Below are positions 41,907 to 52,600 of a stretch of DNA of 64,000 bases, one piece after another. Location of the stretch: contig VXOJ01000007.1 of the NCBI GenBank assembly GCA_009840115.1, positions 178,611 to 242,610 on the forward strand, given 5' to 3'. The stretch is from Gemmatimonadales bacterium. Its GTDB lineage: Bacteria > Gemmatimonadota > Gemmatimonadetes > Palauibacterales > Palauibacteraceae. A program made the translations under genes and the position numbers. Below the pieces are notes generated by a model. The model saw nothing but the letters and a program-made list of their open reading frames with translations, was not told the DNA's origin and did no database searches. Each line of letters begins with the position of its first letter. Positions within the stretch are counted from its first letter, which is position 1.

Positions 41907-43775
41907 ATGAGGGTCGGTTCAAGAGGCAGGACAGCTGGAGGGGAACGCGGCCGCGCCAGGCGCGCCTGGCCGGTGGTCGCGGGCGTGTGCGCCGCGGTCG
42001 CGGGATCGCTCCTCCCGGCCCCGGGCGCGGCGCAGCTTCCGCGGCAGGGGGCGCTCGACCTCGAGAAGGGGGACATCGCCGTCGCCCTCGACCGCACCGC
42101 CTACCTCGCCGGCGAGGCCGCCGACCTGGCGGTGCGCCTCACGATCGAGGACGGCTGGCACACGAACAGCTACGAACCGACCTTCGACTACCTGATCGCG
42201 ACGGAGATCGACATCGAAGCGCCGCCCGACTGGCCGGCACCGGAGACGCCTCGCTATCCCCCGGGCGAGATGAAGCGCTTCGACTTCGCGCCCACCGCCA
42301 TCTCCGTGTACGAGGGAGAGATCTTCATCCGGGCCGCGCTGCCGACGCCGGCGGGAGCGGCCACCGGCACCTACCCCATCCGGACGAACGTCACCTACCA
42401 GGCGTGCGACGACAAAATGTGCCTCGCACCGGTGACGACGCCGGCCACGGTGGGGCTGACGATCGCGGCCGGAGGCGAAGTCGCGAACCTTGAGTTCTTC
42501 GCCGCGGCGGAAACCGGGACGGGCGGCGGCGGATCGCAGGTCGCGGGCGCCGGACGGGGCTTCCTCTGGTTCGTCCTATTGGGCTTCCTGGGCGGGCTGA
42601 TCCTGAACGCGATGCCGTGTGTGCTGCCCGTGCTGTCGCTGAAGGTGTTCGGGCTGATGAAGAGCGCGGAGGGGGGCCGGCGCGCGCTCACGACCGGGAG
42701 CCTCGCCACGGCGGCGGGGATCATCCTCTCCTTCCTCCTGCTGGCGGGGGCGGCGATCGGGGCGCGCGCGGCCGGCGTCGCGGTGGGCTGGGGCATCCAG
42801 TTCCAGGAACCGCTGTTCGTCGGAGCGCTCGCGGTCGTGATCCTTCTCTTCACGCTCAACATGTGGGGCCTGTTCGAGATCCACCTCCCGGGGACGCTGG
42901 CGAAGGTGGGCTCGTCGGGTCCGTCCGAGGGGCTCGCAGGGCACCTGGTGACCGGCTTCTTCGCCACGCTGATGGCGACGCCCTGCTCCGCCCCCTTCCT
43001 GGGGACGGCGCTCGGCTTCGCGCTCACGCAGGATTCGATCACGACGGCGGCGATGTTCGGCGCGATCGGCACCGGGATGGCCTCTCCGTACCTGCTCCTG
43101 GCGGCGTTCCCGGCGGCGGGGCGCGTGCTGCCGCGGCCGGGGCCGTGGATGGCGACCTTCCGCGTGGTGATGGGGTTCCTGCTCGCGGCGACGCTCGTGT
43201 GGCTCCTCTTCGTCATGTCGGGCCTGGTGTCGGCGCCGCGCGTGGCCTTCTTCGAGATCGGACTGCTGGCCGTGGCCCTCGCGATCTGGCTCGCCAGCCG
43301 GGCGCAGCGCGGTCGGCCGGCGCGCCGGCTGGCCGGGGTCGCCGCGGCGGCGCTCACGGTCGTGGCCGTCTCCACGGTGGCTGCGGGGCGGTCCGAAGCG
43401 GGGCCCTCCACGATCGGCGTCGCGCCGGAGGACCGCCTCATCGCCTGGCAGCCCTTCGACCGCGAGCGGGCGGAAGAACTCGCGGCCCGGGGCACCTACG
43501 TGTTCGTCGACGTGACGGCGGACTGGTGCTTCACCTGCAAGGTCAACGAGACGCTCTTCCTGGAGACCGAGGAAGTAGCCGGGGCGTTCGAGCAGCACGG
43601 CGTCATCGCCATGCGGGCGGACTGGACCCGGCGCGACGATTCGATCGGCCGCTACCTGGCCGACTTCGGCCGCTACGGCATCCCCTTCTACGTGCTCTAC
43701 CGGCCGGGCGGTGAGCCGCACGTGTTCTCGGAACTGATCTCGAAGTCCGCGATCATCAACCTGCTCGGGGACTAG
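41907..43775 (+). CDS. dsbD: DsbD-like thiol:disulfide interchange protein
   Basis: A 622-residue transmembrane electron-transfer protein carrying reducing equivalents from cytoplasmic thioredoxin to the periplasm. Domain order: signal peptide ending in PGAAQ; an N-terminal alpha domain with the Cys pair QACDDKMCLAP; the eight-helix CcdA-like core with its two membrane cysteines in NAMPCVLPVLSLK and MATPCSAPFLGTA; and a C-terminal thioredoxin-like domain with WCFTCK. All three cysteine pairs are present. The alpha domain resembles that of ScsB-type proteins. The stop overlaps the stop of the convergent propeller gene by four bases. Confidence 0.93.
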   Translation: MRVGSRGRTAGGERGRARRAWPVVAGVCAAVAGSLLPAPGAAQLPRQGALDLEKGDIAVALDRTAYLAGEAADLAVRLTIEDGWHTNSYEPTFDYLIATEIDIEAPPDWPAPETPRYPPGEMKRFDFAPTAISVYEGEIFIRAALPTPAGAATGTYPIRTNVTYQACDDKMCLAPVTTPATVGLTIAAGGEVANLEFFAAAETGTGGGGSQVAGAGRGFLWFVLLGFLGGLILNAMPCVLPVLSLKVFGLMKSAEGGRRALTTGSLATAAGIILSFLLLAGAAIGARAAGVAVGWGIQFQEPLFVGALAVVILLFTLNMWGLFEIHLPGTLAKVGSSGPSEGLAGHLVTGFFATLMATPCSAPFLGTALGFALTQDSITTAAMFGAIGTGMASPYLLLAAFPAAGRVLPRPGPWMATFRVVMGFLLAATLVWLLFVMSGLVSAPRVAFFEIGLLAVALAIWLASRAQRGRPARRLAGVAAAALTVVAVSTVAAGRSEAGPSTIGVAPEDRLIAWQPFDRERAEELAARGTYVFVDVTADWCFTCKVNETLFLETEEVAGAFEQHGVIAMRADWTRRDDSIGRYLADFGRYGIPFYVLYRPGGEPHVFSELISKSAIINLLGD

Positions 43776-45517
43776 CGGCCCGCAGCCAGCCGGTCGAGGA
43801 ACGGTCCCACCTCCAGAAGCACGATGTCGTCGCGCTGCCGGAGTTCGCGGAGGAACGGGCCCTTGTGTCCCGCGCCGTAGGTGAGGAGGAAACGGACGCC
43901 CTTGCCGCGATGCCGGTTCAGCCCGTCCTCGATGTACGCCCAGTGCGAGGCGTTGATCGCGTCCCACCCTCCGGGACCCAGATCCGCGTCGAACAGGCGG
44001 GCGTACGTCCGCATGCGGATGTCGTAGGCTTCGTCGTAGGCATCGGTGTGGATCCAGCGCGGGTCGTCCGCCGCGCCCGTGGCGAGCGCCTCGGCTGAAG
44101 CCTCCGCGGCGGCCCGGTATTCCGCCCAGCCCTCGGCCCGGTCCGGGTCCCGCGAATAGGCGTCGAGATACGCGGCCCGGAAGTCCGACATCGGCTCGGT
44201 CCACCCCGCCGTCGGAATGACTTCGAAGTCCAGTTCGCGGGAGAGGGGGAAGAGCCCCTCCATGTACTCGGGGAAGCGGCGGACCCGCGGCTCCTCGACC
44301 GTCCCGGTGGCTTCGAACTCGGCCCACGCGCGGTCCCAGCGGTTGGGCGGGATCTCGGTCAGCCAGTAGTCCGGATCGATCTCCCGCACCAGGTCTCTCA
44401 CGACTTCCAGACTGAACGTCTCGCTGGTCTCGTGGCCCGAGTGGATCATCCCGAGCACGACGACCTCGTTGAGCACCGCCTCCTCCCCGGACGGAGCGGG
44501 CGATCTCTCCGCGGCCGACCCCACCACGGGCGACCCCATGGTCGGCGCGAGTTCGACCAGCGTGCCCGAGATCTCGTTCGCCACGAACACGCGCTCGCCG
44601 TCCGGGTGCGCCCGGAGGACGATGGGCTGCTCGCCGACTTCCAGCCGCTGCACGACGGCGCGGGATTCGAGGTCGATGACGGAGACGGTGTTCCCGCCCG
44701 CGTTGTTGACCAGGGCGTGGCGACCGTCCGCGGGCACCGCGACCGAGAACGGCCGGGGGCCGAGGCCCTCCGAGACGCGGCCCGTGACCGCGAAGGACGC
44801 GGTGTTGATGAAGGCCACCTCGTCCGACCCGCCGCAGGCGACGATGTACGTGACCTGATCGGGCGTGAGCGCGCCCCCCGGCGGGCCGGGACAGGCTTCG
44901 ACCGTGGCGTCCAGTTCACCGTTCAGGAGGTCGATGACGGAGACCGACCCCGCGTCCAGGTTGGGAACGAAGGCGTAGGAGCCGTCCCACATCACGTCCG
45001 CGGGATAGGGGCGATCGCCGGTGGCGTGGAACCCCCGCGGCGTGCCCTCGCGGGTGTCCACCGTCCACAGCCGGTCCGAGAACTCGGTCGTGATCCAGGT
45101 CTCTCCGCGCACGGTCCCGGGCGTGAATAGCGACGGCCCGGCTCCGACGTCCCACACGGCGCCGGGGACGATCCGGCCCTCATCGTCGAGCCGGATGAGC
45201 GTCGAGTCCCGGAACTGGCTCACCAGCCAGCCGCCTTCGACGCGCACGAGGTCGAGCGGCGCCTCCCCGGCCTCCCACCGCGCCACGACGGCGGACTCGG
45301 AGAGATCCACGACCGCGATCCCGCCTTCGCCGCTCAAGGCGACCCAGGCCGTGTCTCCGTCCGGGCTGAACCGGATGCCGTGCGGGGCCGCTCCCACATC
45401 GATCGTCGCGCCGACCCGGAAGGGCCCGTCGGTGTCGTCGGGCTCCCGCGGCGATTCGCCGCAGGCGGCTGCCGCCAGCGCCAGCGGGACGACCGCGGCG
45501 AGCGTCCTGACGCGCAT
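43772..45517 (-). CDS. Lipoprotein fusing a YVTN propeller to an LGxxH-type hydrolase-like domain
   Basis: A 581-residue lipoprotein (lipobox LAAAAC). Residues about 30-330 form a seven-bladed YVTN-type propeller (GIRFSPDGDTAWVALSG, VFVANEISGTLVELAPT). Residues about 345-581 form a second domain beginning VVVLGMIHSGHE, with DYWLTEIPPNRWD and a terminal FLLTYGAGHKGPFLREL. The LGxxH opening and TYGAGHK ending recall TraB/GumN-, EreA- and DUF5694-like families, in which these His and Glu residues are thought to form the active site; this is inferred by pattern only. The ATG overlaps the stop of the dipeptidase gene (ATGA), so both are made together. Confidence 0.78.
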   Translation of the reverse strand: MRVRTLAAVVPLALAAAACGESPREPDDTDGPFRVGATIDVGAAPHGIRFSPDGDTAWVALSGEGGIAVVDLSESAVVARWEAGEAPLDLVRVEGGWLVSQFRDSTLIRLDDEGRIVPGAVWDVGAGPSLFTPGTVRGETWITTEFSDRLWTVDTREGTPRGFHATGDRPYPADVMWDGSYAFVPNLDAGSVSVIDLLNGELDATVEACPGPPGGALTPDQVTYIVACGGSDEVAFINTASFAVTGRVSEGLGPRPFSVAVPADGRHALVNNAGGNTVSVIDLESRAVVQRLEVGEQPIVLRAHPDGERVFVANEISGTLVELAPTMGSPVVGSAAERSPAPSGEEAVLNEVVVLGMIHSGHETSETFSLEVVRDLVREIDPDYWLTEIPPNRWDRAWAEFEATGTVEEPRVRRFPEYMEGLFPLSRELDFEVIPTAGWTEPMSDFRAAYLDAYSRDPDRAEGWAEYRAAAEASAEALATGAADDPRWIHTDAYDEAYDIRMRTYARLFDADLGPGGWDAINASHWAYIEDGLNRHRGKGVRFLLTYGAGHKGPFLRELRQRDDIVLLEVGPFLDRLAAGR

Positions 45518-46815
45518 CAGCCCCCGGCCTGCTGGAGGTCCGCGGCGACTTCCTCGGCGGCGCGCCAGATGCGGAGCGTGTTTCCGCCCCAGAGTTGCCG
45601 GATCTCGTCCTCGGAATAGCCGCGGCGCACGAGTTCGATCGTGACGTTGAGCGTTTCCGAGGCATCGCTCCACCCCTCGATCCCGCCGCCGCCGTCGAAG
45701 TCCGAACTGATCCCGACGTAATCGATGCCGATCAGGTTGACCGCATGGTCGATATGGTCGACGAAGTCCGCCACGTTCACGGCCGGATACCGCGACCGGA
45801 TCTCGGCCATCCCTTCGCGGAAGGCGACGCGCTGTTCGTCCGTCATCTGGGAGAAGCTCGTGAAGCCGATCGACTCCCGGAGCGCGGTGACCTCCGCCTG
45901 CTGCTCCTCAGGAGGCGACTTCACGAAGGCCCCCAGGGCCACGGCCTGGATCACCCCGCCGTTCTCGCGCAGGGCATACAACTGCTCGTCGTCCATGTTG
46001 CGGGGATGGGCGTTCACCGCGTGGGCGCCGGAGTGCGACGCGATGACCGGAGCCTCGGAGAGCTCCATCGCCTCGAGGCTGGCCGCCTTCGAAATGTGGG
46101 AAACGTCGACCATGATCCCGAGCCGGTTCATCTCGGCGATCACCTCCTCGCCGAAGTCGCTGATGCCCCCGTTCTCCTCCGGGGTGTCGCCGAACGCGAA
46201 GTTGGGTTGCGCCGAGTCGGCGATGTCGTTGTTGCCGTTGTGCGCCAGGGTGATGTAGCGGGCGCCGAGTTCGTGGTACCGCTCGAGGAGGGAGAGATCC
46301 GTCCCGATCACGTATCCGTTCTCGATCCCGATCGCGGCGACGAGCCGGCCCTCGGCGTGGATCCGCTCCGCGTCGTCGGCGGTGTGGGCGAGCCCGATCT
46401 GGTCCGGGTACATCTCGTTCGCCATGCGGTGGATCGCCTCGAACTTCATGATCGCGCCCTGTTTCGCCGCCTCGTAGTTCTCCGGCGTGCGCTCGGTCTG
46501 TCCCACGTAGACGATGAAGAAGCCTACGTCGAGCCCGCCCGCCCGCATCTTCTCGAGATTCACCTGGCGGTCCGCGTTGAGCGGATCCACCTCCGGGGTG
46601 GCGAAGTTGTAAGGGATGTCGTCGTGCGTGTCGACCGTGAGCACGCGCTCGTGGATCTCGCGCGCACGCTGTTCGAGTTCGGCCTCGTCCATGGAAGGCT
46701 CCTCGCCCGCCGCGGCTCCCGCATCGTCCGCCGGTTCTCCGCAACCGAGAAAAGGGGCGAGGAAAAGGGAGAGAGCGGGCAGGAGGGCTTGGTGCGAGCG
46801 TACGATTTGTCTCAT
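45517..46815 (-). CDS. M19-family membrane dipeptidase (renal dipeptidase type), lipoprotein
   Basis: A 432-residue exported zinc dipeptidase. The lipobox is in LAPFLGC. Metal ligands are seen in order: VDTHDDIPYN, the bridging Glu of AAIGIENGYVIG, His residues in MVDVSHISKAA and ASHSGAHAV, and Asp in GISSDFDGGGGI. M19 enzymes cleave dipeptides, D-amino-acid-containing dipeptides and some beta-lactams. A GGGAG box precedes the ATG at 46815; unrelated in-frame sequence further upstream is rejected. Coupled to the propeller fusion gene downstream. Confidence 0.93.
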   Translation of the reverse strand: MRQIVRSHQALLPALSLFLAPFLGCGEPADDAGAAAGEEPSMDEAELEQRAREIHERVLTVDTHDDIPYNFATPEVDPLNADRQVNLEKMRAGGLDVGFFIVYVGQTERTPENYEAAKQGAIMKFEAIHRMANEMYPDQIGLAHTADDAERIHAEGRLVAAIGIENGYVIGTDLSLLERYHELGARYITLAHNGNNDIADSAQPNFAFGDTPEENGGISDFGEEVIAEMNRLGIMVDVSHISKAASLEAMELSEAPVIASHSGAHAVNAHPRNMDDEQLYALRENGGVIQAVALGAFVKSPPEEQQAEVTALRESIGFTSFSQMTDEQRVAFREGMAEIRSRYPAVNVADFVDHIDHAVNLIGIDYVGISSDFDGGGGIEGWSDASETLNVTIELVRRGYSEDEIRQLWGGNTLRIWRAAEEVAADLQQAGG

Positions 46816-46945
46816 CTTTGACTCCCGGGTCGGTCCGAACCGCTGTGGGCAAGCTCGTCCGCACCCCGGCCCGATGCAACGAGGAATGGCAGCCCGTGCC
46901 AAGGCCGCGCGGGATCTCCCGAGACCTGGAGGACGGACGAACGTC

Positions 46946-47842
46946 ATGTACGCATGGAAGGCGCCCCGACGCCTTTGCATGACGCTGGCATCGCTGGCGG
47001 CGCTCGGGTGCGGGGACGCGACGGGTCCCGAGCCGCCCGCGTCGGGCGAGATCGTCTTCACCGCGATCCGCGAGAGGTTCATGCGCATCTGGGTGGCGAA
47101 CGCGGATGGGACGGGGCAGCGGCCCCTCACGCCGGAAGGGGAGACGAGCCTCGAGCCCAGCTGGACGCCGGACGGCTCGCGTATCGTGTTCACGAGCTGG
47201 CTCGACGGAAACCCCGACATCTTCGTAATGGACGCGGACGGCTCGGACTGGAGGCCGGTGACGCGGGACACGGCATATGACCGGTCCGGGCGCCTGTCCC
47301 CGGACGGGAAGCGCGTGGTCTTCGTCTCCGAGCGCACGGGGGATCCGGACATCTGGGTGATCGACGTGGACGGATCGAATCCGGTCAACCTCACGCAGAG
47401 CCCGTCGTCCTTCGACGTGGACCCGGACTGGTCGCCCGACGGCGCGCGGATCGTGTTTGCCTCGGACCGGGACGGAGGCCGGCAGTTCTCGCTGTGGACG
47501 ATGGGGGCCGATGGGACGGGGCTCGTGCGGCTCCCTGCCGAGGGCGGCGCGCGGTCCCCCTCCTGGTCGCCGGATGGATCGCGGATCGTGTTCACGTCCT
47601 ACCGGGACATCGGCGACGCCGAGATCTACGTGATGCGGGCGGATGGCAGCGGCCAGACCAACCTCTCGGGACGCGCCGGGGTGGACGAACTGCCGCGCTG
47701 GTCGCCGGACGGGGAATACGTGCTGTTCTCGACCAAGCGCGACGGGAACTCCGAGATTTACGCGATGGGCGCGGACGGATCGGAGCCGGTGAACATCACG
47801 CGCCACCCGCGCTGGGATGCCATGGCCGCATGGAAGCCGTAG
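46946..47842 (+). CDS. TolB-like PD40 beta-propeller lipoprotein
   Basis: A 298-residue lipoprotein with lipobox SLAALGC. The body consists of six PD40/TolB-type blades with the recurrent pattern PSWTPDGSRIVFTS, GRLSPDGKRVVFVS, PDWSPDGARIVFAS, PSWSPDGSRIVFTS and PRWSPDGEYVLFST, alternating with DIFVMDADGS-type strands. Such proteins occur as periplasmic binding or assembly factors; unlike TolB itself there is no N-terminal alpha/beta domain and no tol-pal gene near. A GGAGG lies 13 bases before the ATG, which is long, so the start is moderately certain. Confidence 0.87.
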   Translation: MYAWKAPRRLCMTLASLAALGCGDATGPEPPASGEIVFTAIRERFMRIWVANADGTGQRPLTPEGETSLEPSWTPDGSRIVFTSWLDGNPDIFVMDADGSDWRPVTRDTAYDRSGRLSPDGKRVVFVSERTGDPDIWVIDVDGSNPVNLTQSPSSFDVDPDWSPDGARIVFASDRDGGRQFSLWTMGADGTGLVRLPAEGGARSPSWSPDGSRIVFTSYRDIGDAEIYVMRADGSGQTNLSGRAGVDELPRWSPDGEYVLFSTKRDGNSEIYAMGADGSEPVNITRHPRWDAMAAWKP

Positions 47843-47910
47843 TGTGCGTGCGGCGCCCGGTTCGGGCCCGCCGTCAACCCTCAGAGGGATCAGCCAGGGG
47901 GATCAGCCGA

Positions 47911-49623
47911 ATGAAGCGCATGCGCGACGTTGCCACGACTCTCGTCCTCGCCCTCCTCCCCGTGACCGCCGCCGCCTGCGGCACGGCGGACGCGGAGAGC
48001 CTGAGGAACTCGTCAAGTCAGGAGGCCGCGATGAATGCTCCGGGTTCCATGGCGGGGCGATCCACCGCCTACGCTCCGAACGGGATGGTCGCGACGAGCC
48101 AGCCCATGGCGTCGAGCGTCGCGCTCGGCGTGCTGCGCGACGGCGGCAACGCCTTCGACGCGGCGATCGCGGCCTCATCCGTGCTCTCGCTCGTCGAACC
48201 GCACATGACGGGGCTGGGCGGCGATCTGTTCGCGCTCTTCTGGTCCGCGGACGAGGGTCGTCTCGTCGGCCTGGACGCGACCGGCCGCGCCGGGACGCAC
48301 ATGACGCCGGAACGGATCCGGGCGGACGGCTACGACCGCGTGCCGGGCTCGGGGCCGGGGGCGGTGACCGTGCCCGGGGCGATCGCGGGCTGGGGCGCTC
48401 TCAACGAGAAGTACGGGAGCCGCCCGCTCGCCGAACTCGTGGCGCCGGCCATCGCGCTGGCCGAGGAGGGCTTCCCCGTCACGCCGATCATCGCGGGGCA
48501 GTGGCAGGGACAGTTGCGCAAGCTGCAGGCGGATCCCGGAGCCGCGGCGACCTACCTCATCGACGGTGAGCGGGCGCCGGAAGCGGGCGACTGGTTCCGG
48601 AACCCCGATTTCGCGCGCACCCTGCGCACGATCGCGGCGGAAGGCCCGGCCGCGATGTACGGAGGCAAGCTGGGCACGCGGGTGGCCGAAGGACTCGCCG
48701 AACTCGGCGGCTACCTGACGCCGGAGGACATGGCGGCGATGGAGGTGCGCTGGGTCGAGCCGCTGTCGATGGACTACAAGGGGTGGACGATCTGGGAACT
48801 GCCGCCCGCCGGCCAGGGCGTGGCCGCCCTGCAGATGCTGGGGATGCTCGAGCCGTTCGACCTGGCGGGCATGGGCCATAACTCGCCCGAGTACCTCCAC
48901 CACCTGATCGAGGCCAAGAAGGTGGCGTTCGCGGACCTGGCCCGGCACGTCGGGGACGCCGATCACATGGAGATCGACCCGAAGCAACTCCTCGACCCGG
49001 ACTACCTGGCGTCGCGGCGGGCGCTCATCAACCCGGCCGTGGCCGCCGAGCGGGTCGAGCCCGGCGAGTTCGCGACCGCCACCGAGACGATCTACCTGTC
49101 GGTCGCCGACCAGTACGGGAACATGGTCTCCTTCATCCACTCCATCTACGGCTCGTTCGGCTCGGGCGTCGTCGTCCCCGGGACGGGTTTCGTGCTGCAG
49201 AACCGGGGCGCCGGCTTCACGCTCGAGGAGGGGCACCCGAACCAGGTCGCGCCGGGCAAGCGGCCCTTCCACACGCTGATCCCCGGCTTCGTGACGCGGG
49301 GCGGCGAGCCGCTGATGGCGTTCGGCGTCATGGGCGGGTCGATGCAGCCGCAGGGGCACACGCAGGTCGTCCTCAACATGATCGAGTTCGGAATGGACCC
49401 GCAGCAGGCGATCGACGCGGCCCGCTTCCGCCACATGGGCGGGCTCCGGGTCGCGGTCGAGCGGCTGACCGACGGACTCGAAGCCGGCATGAGCGCGTTC
49501 GGCCACGAACTCGTGGACTGGGAGAGCGCCTCGTTCGGCGGCGGTCAGCTCGTCATGAAGCTCGATCGCGGCTGGGCCGGCGCGTCGGACCCCCGCAAGG
49601 ACGGCCTCGCCATCGGCCACTGA
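47911..49623 (+). CDS. ggt: Gamma-glutamyltransferase
   Basis: A 570-residue Ntn-hydrolase precursor. A lipoprotein-like signal (VTAAAC) directs it to the envelope. The large-subunit part has MVATSQPMASSVALGVLRDGGNAFDAAIAA and MTGLGGDLFALF; autoprocessing is expected before the Thr of ATETIYLSVADQYGN (T391/T393), giving a small subunit with GSGVVVPGTGFVLQNRG, KRPFHTLIPGF and VMGGSMQPQGHTQV. GGT cleaves gamma-glutamyl bonds of glutathione and peptides. It follows the propeller gene by 68 bases in the same direction. Confidence 0.93.
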   Translation: MKRMRDVATTLVLALLPVTAAACGTADAESLRNSSSQEAAMNAPGSMAGRSTAYAPNGMVATSQPMASSVALGVLRDGGNAFDAAIAASSVLSLVEPHMTGLGGDLFALFWSADEGRLVGLDATGRAGTHMTPERIRADGYDRVPGSGPGAVTVPGAIAGWGALNEKYGSRPLAELVAPAIALAEEGFPVTPIIAGQWQGQLRKLQADPGAAATYLIDGERAPEAGDWFRNPDFARTLRTIAAEGPAAMYGGKLGTRVAEGLAELGGYLTPEDMAAMEVRWVEPLSMDYKGWTIWELPPAGQGVAALQMLGMLEPFDLAGMGHNSPEYLHHLIEAKKVAFADLARHVGDADHMEIDPKQLLDPDYLASRRALINPAVAAERVEPGEFATATETIYLSVADQYGNMVSFIHSIYGSFGSGVVVPGTGFVLQNRGAGFTLEEGHPNQVAPGKRPFHTLIPGFVTRGGEPLMAFGVMGGSMQPQGHTQVVLNMIEFGMDPQQAIDAARFRHMGGLRVAVERLTDGLEAGMSAFGHELVDWESASFGGGQLVMKLDRGWAGASDPRKDGLAIGH

Positions 49624-49659
49624 CGACCGACGGCGAGGCCCCGGCGGCGTTGGGCTAGG

Positions 49660-52600
49660 CTAGCTGCCGGGGAGGCGGCGGCCGGGGGTCCAGGGAGCGC
49701 CGGCCGCTTCGAGCGCAATTTCGGCGTTGGCGAAGGCGCCGTCCATGAAGTTCCGGAACTCCGACATCCATGCGCCGAAGTCCGTCTCGGCGATCTCCAG
49801 GTTGCGGCGGTGCGTCGCCGTTGGCGTCTGGCGCGTGTCCCAGTGGCCGCCGATCACCCGTCCCACGCGGTTCGAGATCGAGGGAACGGTGGACTCGTTG
49901 AGGCGCTGCCGGGCCGGGTCGCCGAAGAGACGGATCGAGAAGTCCTGGAGGCCCGCGCCGAGCGCATCGAGGTCGCCGAACAGTTCGAGCGGGGCGTCCG
50001 GCGCCTCGAGGAGCGCGGCCCGCATGTGGCGCAGCCGGTCGCGGGCGCGGCCGACCTCCTCGCCCGCCGAGGCGATGCGGCGCCTCAACTCGGACGCCTC
50101 GTTCTGGAAGGCGACGACGGCCCCGAAGTCCGTGCCCGGCTCGGCCGTGGGCAGCGCCTTCACCTCGAACGTCTGCGCCTGTCCGACTTCCCGCGCGCCT
50201 TCGGCCGTGACCACGACGAGTTGCGCGGAGTATTCGCCCGGGGCGACGAGGGGACCCTGGGGCGGTCCCACCCACGGCGGCGTGAAGCCGGGGACCGTGA
50301 GGTCGATCGGATCGGGCGCCGGGGACCGCAGATCCCAGCTCACGCGGTGGAGCCCCCTGTCGGCGGGGCCGGTGACCCAGCGCACGGTTCGGCCGTCCCC
50401 GTCGGCGATCGCGACCAGCGCCCGGGGGCCGCTCTCCGTCGCCTCCTCGTTCAGCACGTCGTAGCCGGGGAACGACACATCTCCCCCGGCCGCTCGCACG
50501 TCCCCTTCGGCGGCGCGGCGCGCCTCCGCCATCGTCGTCGGTGTCTCCGGCAGGTAATAGGAGATCACGGCCCCGAAGTCCGGGTTCGGCGCCGTGTAGT
50601 CGTCCGACCCCAGCGTCGGCTTGCCGCGCGCCTGCATGGGGACCGAGGGGATGTACCACCAGGCGTCGCGAACGGGGAACAGCGCCCCACCGTCCGCGGC
50701 GGCCATCGCGGTGTTCTCCCCGCCGGCCAGTTCGCGCAGCGGCGTGTAGTCGTCCAGCACGTAGAAGCCGCGGCCGAAGGTCGACCCGACCACGTCGTTG
50801 TCGCGCCGCTGGACCTCCAGGTCACGGTGCGGGATCGTGGGCCCGGGGAGCATGTGCCAGTTCTCGCCGCCGTTCACGCTCGCGTACATCCCGAACTCGG
50901 CTCCGAGGAAGAGGAGGTTCGGGTTCAGGTGGTCCTGCTCGATCGCCCACAGGATCGTGCCGTTCGGCAGATCTCCGGAAATCGAGCGCCACGTGCGGCC
51001 TCCGTCGTTGCTCTCGAACACGAGCGGCCGGAAGTCGCCCTCCTTGTGGTTGTCCGCCACGGCGAAGACCGTCGCCGCGTCGAACTGGGACGCCTCCACG
51101 TCGTTGATGAACGTCCGCTCGGGCACGCCGGGGAGAGCGCCAGCGAGCCGCCAGTTGGCGCCGCCGTCCTCCGTCGCGTGGATGAGGCCGTCGTCGCTCC
51201 CGGTGTAGATCACACCCGCCGTCACCGGCGACTCGGAGATACCGGTGAGGGTCGCGTACTTCGACATGGCGCCGTTGTCGATCAGGTCGTCGACGCTCCA
51301 CACGCGGCCCATGAACTCCAGTTCGTAGCGGTTCACGTCCGTCGTCAGATCGCCGCTGATCGCCGTCCACGAGTTGCCCCGGTCGTCGCTCGCCCACACG
51401 CGCTGCGAGCCGTGGTAGATGCGGTCGGGGTTGTGGGGGCTGATGAGGACCGGCGCGTCCCAGTTCCAGCGTTCGGGCGGGTCGCCGGGCGCGGGCTGCG
51501 CCTGGATGTCGAGCGCTTCCTCGCTCCCCCGGTCGTAGCGGTAGAGGTTCCCCTGCTGCGTCTGCAGGTAGAGGATGTCCGGGTCCCGCGGGTCGATCTG
51601 GACCGCGTACCCGTCCGCCCCCATGGGCACGTACCAGTCCCGGTTCCGCACGCCCTCGATGTTCGTGGTGCGGGCGGGACCCCACAGGGTGCCGAGGTCC
51701 TGCGCGCCGCCGAGCACGTTGTAGAACGGTTCCGCGTTGTCGAGCGTCAGCTTGTAGAACTGCGAGATGGGCATGTTCGGGAAGTGCCGGAACGTACGCC
51801 CGTCGTCGAAGCTCTCGTACAGCCCGGCGTCCGTGCCGACGATCAGGTGCAGCGGGTCCTCCGGGTCGATCCACAGGGCGTGGTTGTCGCTGTGCTTGTC
51901 GCGCGCCGTCTCGAGGTTGCCGAAGGTCGCGCCCCCGTCCCGGGTGACCTGGATGAAGACGTCCATCTGGTACACGACGTCCGCGTCGTGCGGCGAGGCC
52001 TCGATCTCCTGGTAGTAGTGGGGACCGGTGCCGCCGGAGATGTAGGAGTTCCGCCGCTCCCAGCTCTCCCCCTTGTCGAGGGACCGGTAGAAGCCGCGCT
52101 CCTCGTCGTTCGCCTCCATCGTCGCGTACGCGACCTCGGGGTTCGCGGGCGTCACGGCGAGCCCGATCTTTCCCACATCGCCGCTCGGGAGTCCGGCCGT
52201 GATCCGGCGCCAGTTCTCGCCGCCGTCGGTGGACTTGTAGATGCCGGAGTTGGGTCCGCCGGCGAGGTGTCCCCAGATCTTGCGGCGCCGCTCGTACGCG
52301 GCCGCGTAGACCATGTCGGGATTGCCGGGCGCGAACTCGATGTCGGTGACGCCCGTGTTCTCGTCGATCTCCAGCACGAGCCGCCAGGAGTCGCCGCCGT
52401 CGGTGGACTTGTACACGCCGCGGTCGCCACCCGGAGCCCAGAGGGATCCCTCGGCCGCGACCAGGATCACGTCGCTGTCGCGCGGGTCGATGAGGATCTT
52501 CCCGATGTGCTCCGAGTCCCGAAGGCCGACGTTCTCCCACGTCTCTCCGCCGTTGCGGCTGCGGTAGACGCCGTCCCCCCAGCCGACGTGGCGCCCGCTC

